From Planctomycetota bacterium (GTDB lineage: Bacteria > Planctomycetota > Phycisphaerae > Phycisphaerales > Phycisphaeraceae), in the NCBI GenBank assembly GCA_024279275.1, contig JAJRRS010000136.1:1-64000 (forward strand): DNA of 64,000 bases. Reading direction: 5' to 3'. Every line of letters begins with the position of its first letter. The stretch's first letter is position 1. The position numbers and the translations under genes are program-made. Shown here in pieces: positions 35,930-45,393 of the stretch. The notes below the pieces were generated by a model that was not told the DNA's origin, ran no database searches, and worked only from the letters and a program-made list of their open reading frames with translations.

Positions 35930-37132
35930 TCAGGGTTGTGCCCGTAGCACGGCGGCGGCGGCGGAGAGTCGGACCTGAGGGTCAGGGTCCTGCATGAGCT
36001 TGGCCATGGTGGCGATCAGGTCGGTATTCTCGAATAGACGCCAGATATAAGGCGGGTCGGAGGGCAGAAGCTGTGTATAGATCCGGGTTCGTGCGGAATC
36101 CAAGGCTCCGGCGGTGATGACGGCCTGGGCACGGAGGACGGGGTTTTTGGAATGGCAGGCTTGAGTGACGAAGCCGGTCTGCTCAAGGATTTGCTTGATG
36201 GCGGCACGTCCGCCGATGTGTGAGACGGCTTCGGCGGCGGCGAGCCGAAGTTCGATAGGCTGGGGCTGGTCGCGGCGTTCGATCATGGCCATGAGTGCGG
36301 TTTCGGCTGAGGCGTCGCGGAGTCGGCCGAGCATGGTGACGGCCAGGACGCGGACCTCATCAAACTCGGAGAACGCGGCGGCACGCAGCGGGCTGATGGC
36401 TTCCTGATCGCCCAAGAGGAACTGAGCTTCGGCGACCTGGACCCGGACGATGGTGCGGTGGAGATTATCGACGCGCTGGGTGGGCATGGGGACTTTTGCC
36501 TGGGCTTCGATCATGGGTAGTGCGCTGGGTTCGCCCATCAAACCCAGGAGCATGACGACGTTGCTGCGGACGGAGGGGTTGGGGGAGGCGAGCATCTGTG
36601 CCATCTCGCTGATGTCTACTTCCTGGTCACAGCGTCGGGCGGCGTACATGGCGGCGGCGCGGACGGAAGGGTCGGGGTCATTGATGCAGCGAGCGGCGGC
36701 GGGGCCGAGTTCGCGCAGGCGCATCTTGCCGATGGTGACTAAAGAGGTGAATCGCACGACGGGGTGTACGTCATCCAGACCGATCTGCGCCAGAGGGAGC
36801 GCTCGGCTGGGAACGCATTGCATGGCTTCGATGGCGTTGGCACGGAGGAAGGGGTCTTTATCGCTGGAGGTGATCTGCAGGATTTGGATCGCGCTTTCGC
36901 GTAGTTCGGTCAGGGTTTTGGTGGCGTCTGCATCTTTTTTATTACCGCCTGCGTTGACTGGGGCGGGCGAAGCCATAGTCCAGAAAACAGTCACTATCAA
37001 AAGGGTCAAGAGGCTGAGTGTCAGGGGTCTGGATACCGGGGGTTGGCTAGTCGGTCGGGTCACGTCGTCGCTCCTTGGTTCGGTCGAGTGTGAAGCAGGT
37101 CTTGTGCGTGGGTGAGCCGGCGTGGTAGGCAA
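35930..37132 (-). CDS. HEAT-repeat domain protein
   Basis: Repeated HEAT units: DPDPSVRAAAMYAARR, SPNPSVRSNVVMLLGLMGEPSAL, DPDPQVRLSAAAAVLRAQP. Confidence 0.88.
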   Translation of the reverse strand: MPTTPAHPRTRPASHSTEPRSDDVTRPTSQPPVSRPLTLSLLTLLIVTVFWTMASPAPVNAGGNKKDADATKTLTELRESAIQILQITSSDKDPFLRANAIEAMQCVPSRALPLAQIGLDDVHPVVRFTSLVTIGKMRLRELGPAAARCINDPDPSVRAAAMYAARRCDQEVDISEMAQMLASPNPSVRSNVVMLLGLMGEPSALPMIEAQAKVPMPTQRVDNLHRTIVRVQVAEAQFLLGDQEAISPLRAAAFSEFDEVRVLAVTMLGRLRDASAETALMAMIERRDQPQPIELRLAAAEAVSHIGGRAAIKQILEQTGFVTQACHSKNPVLRAQAVITAGALDSARTRIYTQLLPSDPPYIWRLFENTDLIATMAKLMQDPDPQVRLSAAAAVLRAQP

Positions 37133-37134
37133 GG

Positions 37135-38967
37135 CTAATCCCGGATCTTACGGGGGACTATCTTACCCCATACGAGCAAGAGTGCGGTGAGGGTCGCGAG
37201 GCAGGCTACGGGTAAATCGCCGAGTGTGCCGTAGAGGGTCAATCGGGAATCCAGTCTTGGTTGAGCGGTGGCGAAGCCGTCGACCCATTGGTGCTGCCCC
37301 CCCACTTCCACGAGTGTGCCGACACGCCCGAGTGAGTCGATGAAACCGCTGATGCCGCCGTTGACGCTGCGGGCCATGGGTATGCGGTTTTCGATACAGC
37401 GGAGGGTGGCGATCTGGAAGTGCTGGGGCTGTTGGACGTAGTTTGGATACCAGGCGCTGTTGGTGAGGTTGACGAGCAGATCGGCACGTTTCTGGCCGTC
37501 GGGTTGGTAGACCAATCTGCGGACGACCCGGCCGACGGCGTCTTCGTAGCAGATGGGGGTGACGACGCGAACGATGTTGATGCTGGGAGGTGTTGGGGAA
37601 CCCCGAGTCTTCGCTGCGCTCAGACTCGGGGTTGAGTTGTCTTGGGGTTGTTGTGGGTCGGGTTGAGGTTGAAAGGGAATATCGAAGACGGTGAGTGCGG
37701 TGCCTTGGGCTAGTGAGTAATCGCGGTCGTAGGGGGTGAACCATTTGAGGAAGAGGTTTTTGATTGGTGGGATGGCGCCGACCCAGGGGATGAACTCGCC
37801 GAAGGGTACGCGGTGGATCTTGTCGTAGCGGTCAAGAGATTGTTCACCGTCGGCGTAGTAAAGGAAGGCGGAGTTGTAGCGTGGGCTGGGGATGTAGCCG
37901 GGGGAGCCGTCGGGGAATGGTTCTTCTACAAAGCCTTCGTAGGCATGTGAGCCGACCATGAGGTGGGTGCCGATGGATTGAACGGTTTTGCGGATCAGTT
38001 CGTGGTAGATCTCGCTGCCGCCGCCCATCTCGCGGTAGAAGGCGAGTGCTTTGGGGTTGATGGCTTTGGGGACCATGGTTTCGGGCCAGACGATCAGGTC
38101 GGGTGTAGGCGAAGTGCTGGCGGCGAGGCGTGTCAGCTCGATCATGCGTCGCCAGTTTTCGGCGTCCTGCGTGGGCGTGCTGTGGTTCTTGTTGTCTTGG
38201 GGGACGTTGGTCTGGATGACGGCGATTTGTGGGCCGGGTTGTGTTGCTTGTTCCCACTGGCCGATGCGGTATCCGCCGTAGAACCAGGACGTTGACATGA
38301 CCAGGAGCCAGAGGATCAGCGAGCCTCGGATGGTGCGGTGCATGCGGTATTTATTCTGTCCGATGGGCGTGAATAGCGGGTGGATCATCAGATCGACGAG
38401 CAGGCCGGAGGTCATGACGACGATGAGGCTGACGCCGAGTTCACCAAAGAGGTCCGCGGTCTGGATGATCCGCCCCGCCGCCTGGCCGGGTATGTAAGAG
38501 GCTTGGGTGTGGCCGAACATGAACCAACTGAAACCGCCGGCAAACAATCGGCCTCGGACGTATTCGCTGGCGACCCATACGACAGGCAGGAGGAGGATCA
38601 TCGCGGTGCGGAAGCGTTTGTGCAGCGCGTGGGTGATGACCAGTGCCAGTGACCAGTAGCTGGCCATGAGCGCAGCAAGCACGACGTAGCCGCCGCCGGT
38701 GACGGGGATGAGCCAGGAGATCAAGAAGAGCCAGACCGCCCAGAAGATGACAAAGGAGGTCCAAGCCAACTGTTTAGCCGAGGCTGCGCGTGCGGCCAGT
38801 AAGCCTGCGGGCCAGAGCGCGATGTATGCCAACCATGCGAAGCCGAAGGGCGGGAAGGACAGCACGATCAAGACGGCTGAGATACTCAGGAGGATCAGGT
38901 ACACCGGGACGGAACGGATGCCGGTCCGGGGTAAGGCGATGTGTGATGGGCGGTGGGGAGAGGGCAT
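37135..38967 (-). CDS. lnt: apolipoprotein N-acyltransferase
   Basis: Multi-TM + nitrilase-like domain: LIVWPETMVPKAI, VPFGEFIPW, PICYEDAVGRVVRR, LLVNLTNSAWYPN. Confidence 0.9.
   Translation of the reverse strand: MPSPHRPSHIALPRTGIRSVPVYLILLSISAVLIVLSFPPFGFAWLAYIALWPAGLLAARAASAKQLAWTSFVIFWAVWLFLISWLIPVTGGGYVVLAALMASYWSLALVITHALHKRFRTAMILLLPVVWVASEYVRGRLFAGGFSWFMFGHTQASYIPGQAAGRIIQTADLFGELGVSLIVVMTSGLLVDLMIHPLFTPIGQNKYRMHRTIRGSLILWLLVMSTSWFYGGYRIGQWEQATQPGPQIAVIQTNVPQDNKNHSTPTQDAENWRRMIELTRLAASTSPTPDLIVWPETMVPKAINPKALAFYREMGGGSEIYHELIRKTVQSIGTHLMVGSHAYEGFVEEPFPDGSPGYIPSPRYNSAFLYYADGEQSLDRYDKIHRVPFGEFIPWVGAIPPIKNLFLKWFTPYDRDYSLAQGTALTVFDIPFQPQPDPQQPQDNSTPSLSAAKTRGSPTPPSINIVRVVTPICYEDAVGRVVRRLVYQPDGQKRADLLVNLTNSAWYPNYVQQPQHFQIATLRCIENRIPMARSVNGGISGFIDSLGRVGTLVEVGGQHQWVDGFATAQPRLDSRLTLYGTLGDLPVACLATLTALLLVWGKIVPRKIRD
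37601..37631. repeat. TCGCTGCGCTY-loop hairpin (family D) inside lnt CDS
   Basis: CCCCGAGTCT-[TCGCTGCGCTC]-AGACTCGGGG, perfect 10-bp stem. Confidence 0.85.
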
Positions 38968-38974
38968 GGGGGGG

Positions 38975-39018
38975 ATGGGGTTTGGGGTCTAGGGTCTGGG
39001 GTCGGTCTGGGGAGTCGA
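38975..39018. repeat. GGGTCTR heptad repeat
   Basis: GGGTTTGGGGTCTAGGGTCTGGGGTCGGTCTGGGG upstream of lnt. Confidence 0.7.
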
Positions 39019-39080
39019 AATTGTTTATGAAACGCCGTAAGTTGTTGGGTCAGGTGACGAACTACATCCTCGTCCATTAT

Positions 39081-39115
39081 AAAAACAACACCCACACATG
39101 CGATGTGTGGGTGTT
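39081..39115 (-). terminator. Rho-independent terminator downstream of the xerC-like operon
   Basis: AACACCCACACAT-GCG-ATGTGTGGGTGTT with U-tract on minus strand (TTGTTTTTATAA). Confidence 0.88.
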
Positions 39116-39146
39116 GAGGGTTATTTTGGTTAAGCACCCATGAGGG

Positions 39147-40190
39147 TCAGATCGCCCGGGGATGGGCCTCGTCGTAGGCGGTGCGTAGCCGCATGGACGA
39201 GAGGTGGGTGTAGATCTGAGTGGTGGACAGGGACTGATGGCCCAGTAGTTCCTGGACGCTGCGGAGGTCTGCGCCGTTGTCCAGGAGGTGGGTTGCGAAG
39301 CTGTGACGGAGTGTGTGCGGGCTGATGGTTGAGTCCAGGTCGCAGATTTTCAGGTACTTATCGAGCTTGCGGCGTACGGAGCGGGTCGAGAGTCGGCCAC
39401 CATTTTTGTTGACGAAAAGCGGGATGGCGGGGTCGGTCATCGACTGCTGACGTAGCGCGGTGAAGCGTTGGTCAGGCTCGAGGAGTGTGATGTAGTGGCG
39501 GATGGCGGCGATGGCGTGTGAGCCGAGGGGGACGATGCGTTCTTTCCTGCCCTTGCCTCGGATGTTGACCGTCTGGCCGACCTGGTCGAGGTCGTTGCGG
39601 TTGAGTTCGACCAACTCGCTGACGCGGACGCCTGTGGAGTAGAGTGTTTCGAGGATAGCGCGGTCACGGGAGCCGAGGGTGTCTCGGTTGTCCGGGGCGC
39701 TAAGGAGTTTTTCAACCTGCTCGACGGTGATGGCCTTGGGCAGTCGTTTGGTCTGCTTGGGCGTGCGGATCAGGAGCATGGGGTTGGTGTGGCAGGTGCC
39801 GCACTTGAGCATCCATTTATAGAAGCTGCGAAGGGTGGCTATTTTTCGAGCGGTGGTGGCGGGTGAGTAGCCAAAGCCGTCGAGGTGCGTGAGGAAGCCG
39901 CGGATGACCATGGCGTCGGCGGACTTGAGGCGTGCGTCGAGCTTGGTCAGGCCGTCGCCGATGTCCTGGGACTGAGGCTGGTCGGCGGCATCTTGCGTCT
40001 GCTGCTGGCCCGGGGCGTCGCCGTTGAGGAATTCACTGTACTGGCGGAGGTCCGCGCCGTAGCAGCGTGCGGTGTAGGGGCTGAAGTGCCTCTCGTAGCG
40101 CAGGTAGTTGACGAACTGTTCGAGCGTTTTATTTTTAGCAACCATGGCTGTTTCCTCTTCTGTCATCGGCGTAAGTGGCTGATCGGCCAC
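39147..40190 (-). CDS. tyrosine recombinase XerC/XerD
   Basis: ETLYSTGVRVSELVELNRNDLD, ISPHTLRHSFATHLLDNGADLRSVQELLGHQSLSTTQIYTHLS. Confidence 0.95.
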   Translation of the reverse strand: MADQPLTPMTEEETAMVAKNKTLEQFVNYLRYERHFSPYTARCYGADLRQYSEFLNGDAPGQQQTQDAADQPQSQDIGDGLTKLDARLKSADAMVIRGFLTHLDGFGYSPATTARKIATLRSFYKWMLKCGTCHTNPMLLIRTPKQTKRLPKAITVEQVEKLLSAPDNRDTLGSRDRAILETLYSTGVRVSELVELNRNDLDQVGQTVNIRGKGRKERIVPLGSHAIAAIRHYITLLEPDQRFTALRQQSMTDPAIPLFVNKNGGRLSTRSVRRKLDKYLKICDLDSTISPHTLRHSFATHLLDNGADLRSVQELLGHQSLSTTQIYTHLSSMRLRTAYDEAHPRAI

Positions 40191-40241
40191 ACGAAATTGT
40201 TGGACACTGGATCGGGCGAAGCCCGTGTGGGTATTGGCGGG

Positions 40242-40523
40242 TTACGTCCCCGGGTTTTCTTTGACCTGTTGGAGTTGATCGACCATTTTGGTGCCCAGTT
40301 GGTGGCTGAGCATGGCGGCATCGAACCATTCGATGTCGGAGTCGGTGTCGCGTGCCATCTCGATAAGCTGATCCAGGAGTTGAGGCTCCTGGCCTGGGGC
40401 ACAGCGGAAGACGTAGCGTTGGCCTTGTTTGACGAGGACCAGCTCGCGTGTGCCGTCGGGGTCCGTCTGCTCGTGCAGGGTCGGGCCGGGGGTTGGGTTC
40501 TGGATGGGTTCGGTCATAGGCAC
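40242..40523 (-). CDS. hypothetical protein
   Basis: 93 aa in collinear operon; MPMTEPIQNPTPGPTLHEQTDPDGTRELVLVKQGQRYVFRCAPGQEPQLLDQLIEMARD. Confidence 0.7.
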   Translation of the reverse strand: MPMTEPIQNPTPGPTLHEQTDPDGTRELVLVKQGQRYVFRCAPGQEPQLLDQLIEMARDTDSDIEWFDAAMLSHQLGTKMVDQLQQVKENPGT

Positions 40524-40562
40524 GTCCTGGATCCCGCGAAGGATCGGCGGCGTGCCGACCCG

Positions 40563-41318
40563 TTAGGTAGCGGGTTCTGCGGCGAGCAAGGGCGGTGCGA
40601 GTCGGTTCTGTTCGACGCGCAAAAGTTGCTTGCTCACCAAGTAAGTCACAAACTCGGTGTACAGGTCCATGTCGATCTGATAGAGGCGCCAGCTTCTGTC
40701 GGGGTCGTATCCGTCTTGTCTGCTTCGCGAGTTGGCGTACTTAACTAACTGCTGATGCACCGCCGGGTCGGATGCGTCGTAGAAACCGGATACGACGCTG
40801 ACGGGTCGGCGGGAACGGGTCGGCTGATCGTCGGGCGGGGTGATGTCATCGGTCCCTGCTCGAACCAAGTCGCGGAGGTCGGTGGCGTGAGCACTTTCCC
40901 GTTGAGGATTGAAATACAACTCAATGGTAATCCCCAGCTTGGGTGGGTCGTAGGGGTCGTACGCGGTGAGCGTCCCGACGACCAGGGCATCGACACCCAA
41001 AACGTCTCGCAAATCAGCCACGTCCTTGGCGTCGGAAACAGCCGACATTTCCAGGGACTGCATCGCTGCGAGCACGCGGTTGACGGGGATTGTGTCCAGC
41101 CCCATGACGGTTTCGAGCCGTTGTGCGAGCTGGTCTGCTGCTTTGAGTCCGTCGGCGTGTAGGCTGCCGGACTCGTTGCGTAGAGGTACGACGGCCCAGA
41201 CCTGACGATCCCCGTAGGGGGCCGAGAGGCGTTGGGGCTTTTGGGCACCTCGGTAGGTACAGCCGGCGGTTACAACCACCATTAGCACTACCATCCACAT
41301 GGCCTGTTCACTTTTCAT
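40563..41318 (-). CDS. hypothetical lipoprotein
   Basis: VVVTAGCTYRGAQKPQRL lipobox. Confidence 0.75.
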   Translation of the reverse strand: MKSEQAMWMVVLMVVVTAGCTYRGAQKPQRLSAPYGDRQVWAVVPLRNESGSLHADGLKAADQLAQRLETVMGLDTIPVNRVLAAMQSLEMSAVSDAKDVADLRDVLGVDALVVGTLTAYDPYDPPKLGITIELYFNPQRESAHATDLRDLVRAGTDDITPPDDQPTRSRRPVSVVSGFYDASDPAVHQQLVKYANSRSRQDGYDPDRSWRLYQIDMDLYTEFVTYLVSKQLLRVEQNRLAPPLLAAEPAT

Positions 41319-41431
41319 GGCATCCTGCCAAAAGTTTTCCGGTCAGCCTCCGCTGCCGGCATGGGTCTTGTCGCTGCGGTCCGTGGCGCTGGACAGTCCA
41401 GGCTCAGGCCGGTGCCGACGTGTGTCGGTCT

Positions 41432-42766
41432 TTATTCGGTCGGCACCATGGCCTCGGTTCCTTCACTCTGAGCGGGGGGCATGGGTTGGGCACCCTGCGC
41501 CAGGACGGGTTCAACCGGCCGGGCGGCGAGCCGTTGGGCACGGTCGGGGGTGATCGACCAGATGTTTTCCATGCCCAGGCCTGAGCGGTCTGAGGTAAAG
41601 AAGATCGTGCCGTTGCTGGCCCAGTTGGGCTGGATATTGGCGAATCGGCCCATGGTCAGGCGGACGCGGTTGCTTCCATTGGTGTTGACCAGCCAGAGGT
41701 CTGCCTGCAGTGGGCCGTCCGAGCCGTCGGCGTCGGGGTCGATGACGGTGCAGAAAACAATCTGCTTGCCGTCGGGAGACCAGTCGGGGGTGATGGCGGC
41801 GGCGTTGGAGCTGGCGGTGATTTCGGTGGGGTACATCGGCTCGCCGTTGACCAGGTCGATGGTCCAGATGCTGAACCAGCGTGTGCCGCGTTGGCGTGAA
41901 CGCTGGAAAAGGATCTTGTCCTGTGTGGGGGACCATGAGGGGAACAGGCCGTGGCCGATGTATCGTTTGGTGGCGGGGTTGTTCAGATCGACGATGACCA
42001 TTTCCCATTGGCCTGACTGTGTGCCGAAGGTGCTGTAGATGAGTTTTTGGCCGTCACGGGAGAAGCTTGGGTAGAAGTCGTCGGTGGCGGCGCGTGTAAT
42101 CTGAACGGATCGGCCGCCCGCGGTATCCATGACGTAGATGTCCCAGTTGCCCGCTCGGTCGGAGGCGTAGGCTACGCGGGACCCATCGGGGCTGAAGACG
42201 GGCATGACCTCGTTGGCGGGGTCGTCGGTGAGTTGGCGCAGAGCCGAGCCGGTGATGGCCTTGATGTAGAGGTCTGATTTTTCGCGGTGGCGTGTGGAGG
42301 CGTAGACCAGCATCGTGCCTGAAGGGTCGATGTCGGGATCGAAGTCGGCACCCTCACTGGTGAAGGTGATCTGCCGGAGGTTATTGATGCCGTCCAGGGG
42401 GCTGGTTCGTTGGTTGTTGGTGGTTCGGATCTGGCCGTAGAGTCCCATGGTCCCGATGGAGCGTTTGGCGACGTTCTGAGTGTATTGGGGGCGTGTGGCG
42501 TTATTGGGAAAGCCGGGACGGGGGACGGGGCCTGTCTCGATGGTCTGTCCGCCGGCCTGGAAATCGACGGGTCCGGAACGTTTGGTGGCGAGTTTTGTGG
42601 CCTTGACGCTATCGGCACGCTTCTGCTTGGCTTGCTCGTAGGCGAGGACGGCCTCGCGGTCCTGACTCTTCAGGCCGTAGCCCCCGTTGTAATACTGGCT
42701 GCAACCCGGGCTTGTGAATAAAAACAAGGTCAAGGTGGTTAGCGTTAGTATGCCTCGAAGCGTCAT
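41432..42766 (-). CDS. TolB-like WD40/PD40 beta-propeller lipoprotein
   Basis: FTSPGCSQ lipobox; repeats DPDIDPSGTMLVYASTR, PVFSPDGSRVAYASDRAGNWDIYVMD, PSFSRDGQKLIYST, PDWSPDGKQIVFCT. Confidence 0.88.
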   Translation of the reverse strand: MTLRGILTLTTLTLFLFTSPGCSQYYNGGYGLKSQDREAVLAYEQAKQKRADSVKATKLATKRSGPVDFQAGGQTIETGPVPRPGFPNNATRPQYTQNVAKRSIGTMGLYGQIRTTNNQRTSPLDGINNLRQITFTSEGADFDPDIDPSGTMLVYASTRHREKSDLYIKAITGSALRQLTDDPANEVMPVFSPDGSRVAYASDRAGNWDIYVMDTAGGRSVQITRAATDDFYPSFSRDGQKLIYSTFGTQSGQWEMVIVDLNNPATKRYIGHGLFPSWSPTQDKILFQRSRQRGTRWFSIWTIDLVNGEPMYPTEITASSNAAAITPDWSPDGKQIVFCTVIDPDADGSDGPLQADLWLVNTNGSNRVRLTMGRFANIQPNWASNGTIFFTSDRSGLGMENIWSITPDRAQRLAARPVEPVLAQGAQPMPPAQSEGTEAMVPTE

Positions 42767-43043
42767 GACCCACCTTTGTTACAGACTCCAAACCGTGTCC
42801 CGCCGTATGCCGTTATCGGGTCGGCGGGGGCTGCTGGCTTAAGCGCAGTGCGACTGTAGGTTTATCGGACGGGTGGGCCGATCGGCTTGAAGTGGTGTTT
42901 GAGGTGGTTTGATGGCTGATGGCGTGGTCAATCAACAGGCTTACAGGTAGGATGGGACGGATCAACTGGGGCTTGGGTGTGCGGCAAGGCAAGAACCCGG
43001 CACCTGAACCAGGTCCGGTAACCAAAAAGAAAAATACGACCCG

Positions 43044-44666
43044 ATGACCGAATTGCTATCAATGCTCAGTTTGCCCACCTGGATGGACCCTCAGATATTA
43101 CGTTGGCCGGTCACGGGGCTGTACCTCGCGCTGATGATGGTCATCAGTGTGTACGGGCTGCATCGGTACTGGCTGGTGTATCTATATGGAAAGCACCGTC
43201 GGGTGAGGCCCCGGCCGCAGCGGCGGTATGAGCAGTTGCCCCGGGTCACGGTGCAGTTGCCGATCTATAATGAAGGTGCGGTGATACATCGGATCATCGA
43301 CGCGGCTTGTGCGATCGAATACCCCGCAGATCGTTTTCAGGTACAGGTGGTGGACGACTCGACCGATAGCTCAGCCAAGCTGGCCAAGCAGCGTGTGGCG
43401 TATTGGGCAAAACGGGGGGTTGATATCCAGTACCTGCACCGCAAGGATCGCACCGGGTACAAGGCCGGGGCACTCCAGGATGCCACCTCATCGGCGACCG
43501 GCGAATTGATCGCGATCTTCGACGCGGACTTCATCCCCCCACCGTCCTTCCTTAAGCGCACGGTCCATTACTTCACCGACCCAAGCCTGGGGATGGTGCA
43601 GACACGCTGGTCGCACATCAATAGAAACGACTCGATCCTCACCCGAGGCCAGGCGATCTTCCTGGACGGGCACTTCGTGATTGAACACACCGCGCGGAAC
43701 CGCTCGGGCGCATGGATCAACTTCAACGGCACGGCTGGGCTGTGGCGGCGCGAGGCGATCCAGTCCGCGGGCGGCTGGCAGCACGACACACTCACAGAAG
43801 ATGTCGATCTATCGTACAGGGCGCAGTTGGCGGGCTGGCAGTTTTTGTTTTTGCCTTGGGTGCAGTGTCCCGCGGAGTTGCCGCCTGAGATTAACTCTTT
43901 TAAGAGCCAGCAACACCGGTGGACCAAGGGGTCGATACAGACGGCGATCAAGCTGCTGCCGACGGTGATGCGTGCGAACGTGCCTTGGAAGGTGAAGATC
44001 GAGGCGTTCTTCCACCTGACCAGCCCGATGGTGTATCTATATATCACACTCTTCGCGGCGTTGTTCTACCCGGCGATCTCGATGAACATCAAGCCGTTCG
44101 GGCAAGGCTCATGGTTCGCGGTCGCGGCGGGGATGAGTCTGTTTGGCTTGGGCACGATCTCGGCGACGATCTTTTATGTCACAAGCCAACGGGCGCAGAA
44201 ACGCAGCGGGCTATTAACGATAGCGCAGGTCCCGGTGCTGATGGCGATCGGTATCGGGATCGCGTTGAACAATGCGATCGCGTGCATCGAGGCGTTGCTC
44301 GGGCACGAAAGCCCGTTTATCCGTACACCGAAGTACAATACGACTTTGGATCGTGCTGAGTTGCCGGGCGTGACGGGGGAGGTTTCGGATCAGGTTGAAG
44401 CGGACAAGCCGGGTAAAACTAAAAATAGAATCGCGCGGGTGATCCCGATCCCTTCGATGAAGCGGTCGATTTGTCTGCTTGAGTTGGGGATGGGTCTCTA
44501 CATGCTGGTATGTGTGTGGCTGTCGCTGACTTCGCATCACCGGGCGATCAGCGTGCCTTTCCTGCTGCTGTTCGCGTCGGGTTATCTGTATGTCGGCGGG
44601 TCGAGTTTGTGGGTGTATGTGCGGGCATACCTGGAAAGCCGACGGCCACTGCCGCAGACGGCGTAG
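43044..44666 (+). CDS. family 2 glycosyltransferase (cellulose synthase-like)
   Basis: LPIYNEGAVIHRIIDAACAIEYPADRFQVQVVDDSTD; AIFDADFIPPPSFL; TEDVDLSYRAQLAGW; QQHRWTKGSIQ. Confidence 0.92.
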   Translation: MTELLSMLSLPTWMDPQILRWPVTGLYLALMMVISVYGLHRYWLVYLYGKHRRVRPRPQRRYEQLPRVTVQLPIYNEGAVIHRIIDAACAIEYPADRFQVQVVDDSTDSSAKLAKQRVAYWAKRGVDIQYLHRKDRTGYKAGALQDATSSATGELIAIFDADFIPPPSFLKRTVHYFTDPSLGMVQTRWSHINRNDSILTRGQAIFLDGHFVIEHTARNRSGAWINFNGTAGLWRREAIQSAGGWQHDTLTEDVDLSYRAQLAGWQFLFLPWVQCPAELPPEINSFKSQQHRWTKGSIQTAIKLLPTVMRANVPWKVKIEAFFHLTSPMVYLYITLFAALFYPAISMNIKPFGQGSWFAVAAGMSLFGLGTISATIFYVTSQRAQKRSGLLTIAQVPVLMAIGIGIALNNAIACIEALLGHESPFIRTPKYNTTLDRAELPGVTGEVSDQVEADKPGKTKNRIARVIPIPSMKRSICLLELGMGLYMLVCVWLSLTSHHRAISVPFLLLFASGYLYVGGSSLWVYVRAYLESRRPLPQTA

Positions 44667-44735
44667 ACGCCATTTTGCGGTGATCCGGCAGCAACTACCC
44701 AGCTATGGGAGTCGATCTGCCGATACGATACAGCG

Positions 44736-45302
44736 TTAGGCCTGAAATGCTTGCTCGATCCGAACGATGAGCTGGTCAAAATGGTGGCCGTCGATCACGG
44801 GCGTCGCGTCGGTGTCATCAACCGCATCACCGGGTCGTAAGGCCACCCAACTACGGCAGCCGGAGTACTCGGCATGGTTCTTGACGGTGTGCGGGTTTGG
44901 CAATCGGTAGGCGCGGACGGCGACGAGGTAGAGTGGGCGGTCGGGCTTGTAATTGAAACGCATGTCGATCTGTGCGGGCGACCAGCAGTGCAGGTCGTCG
45001 AGTTGATCGAAGGCTTTGCGGGATGGGACGTGCCAAATCTTTTCAGCCATACCCAGGCCTTGGAATGTGATCTCGGCGGGTTCCTGGTCCAGGACGTTGA
45101 CCCTGTCGCGCAGCGCGGGCTTAATCATCTGGGGTTTCTGATGCACATAGGAGGGGTAGAGAAGGAAGCGCGGGTGTTCCAGCTCGAAGACGCCGGGGCC
45201 GGCGGGTTCGTGGATGCCGCCTTTGCGCAGGAGCAGAGACAACTCGCCGGACAACAGCAGATCACAGACGATGGACCATTCTTTTAGGGCGGTGTCGAGC
45301 AT
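44736..45302 (-). CDS. DUF1802-like protein
   Basis: LDTALKEWSIVCDLLLSGELSLLLRKGGIHEPAG..., resembles DUF1802 family. Confidence 0.7.
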   Translation of the reverse strand: MLDTALKEWSIVCDLLLSGELSLLLRKGGIHEPAGPGVFELEHPRFLLYPSYVHQKPQMIKPALRDRVNVLDQEPAEITFQGLGMAEKIWHVPSRKAFDQLDDLHCWSPAQIDMRFNYKPDRPLYLVAVRAYRLPNPHTVKNHAEYSGCRSWVALRPGDAVDDTDATPVIDGHHFDQLIVRIEQAFQA

Positions 45303-45393
45303 GGGGGTCTGGGGGTTGGGGCTGGGGGTTGCTGGGTTGCTGGGTTGCTGGGTTGCATTCTTCCCCGGCCTTACGGCCGAGGCTCGTATGTGT

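Noticed and set aside
39147-40190. XerC/D-like recombinase as an integron or phage integrase
   Set aside because: Closely matches the housekeeping XerC/XerD type, sits in a normal operon, and no attachment-site or cargo signature was seen around it.
42767-43043. Possible structured RNA upstream of the GT2 gene (GGCACCTGAACCAGGTCCGG)
   Set aside because: Only a short weak hairpin; no conserved riboswitch motif that I could recognise.
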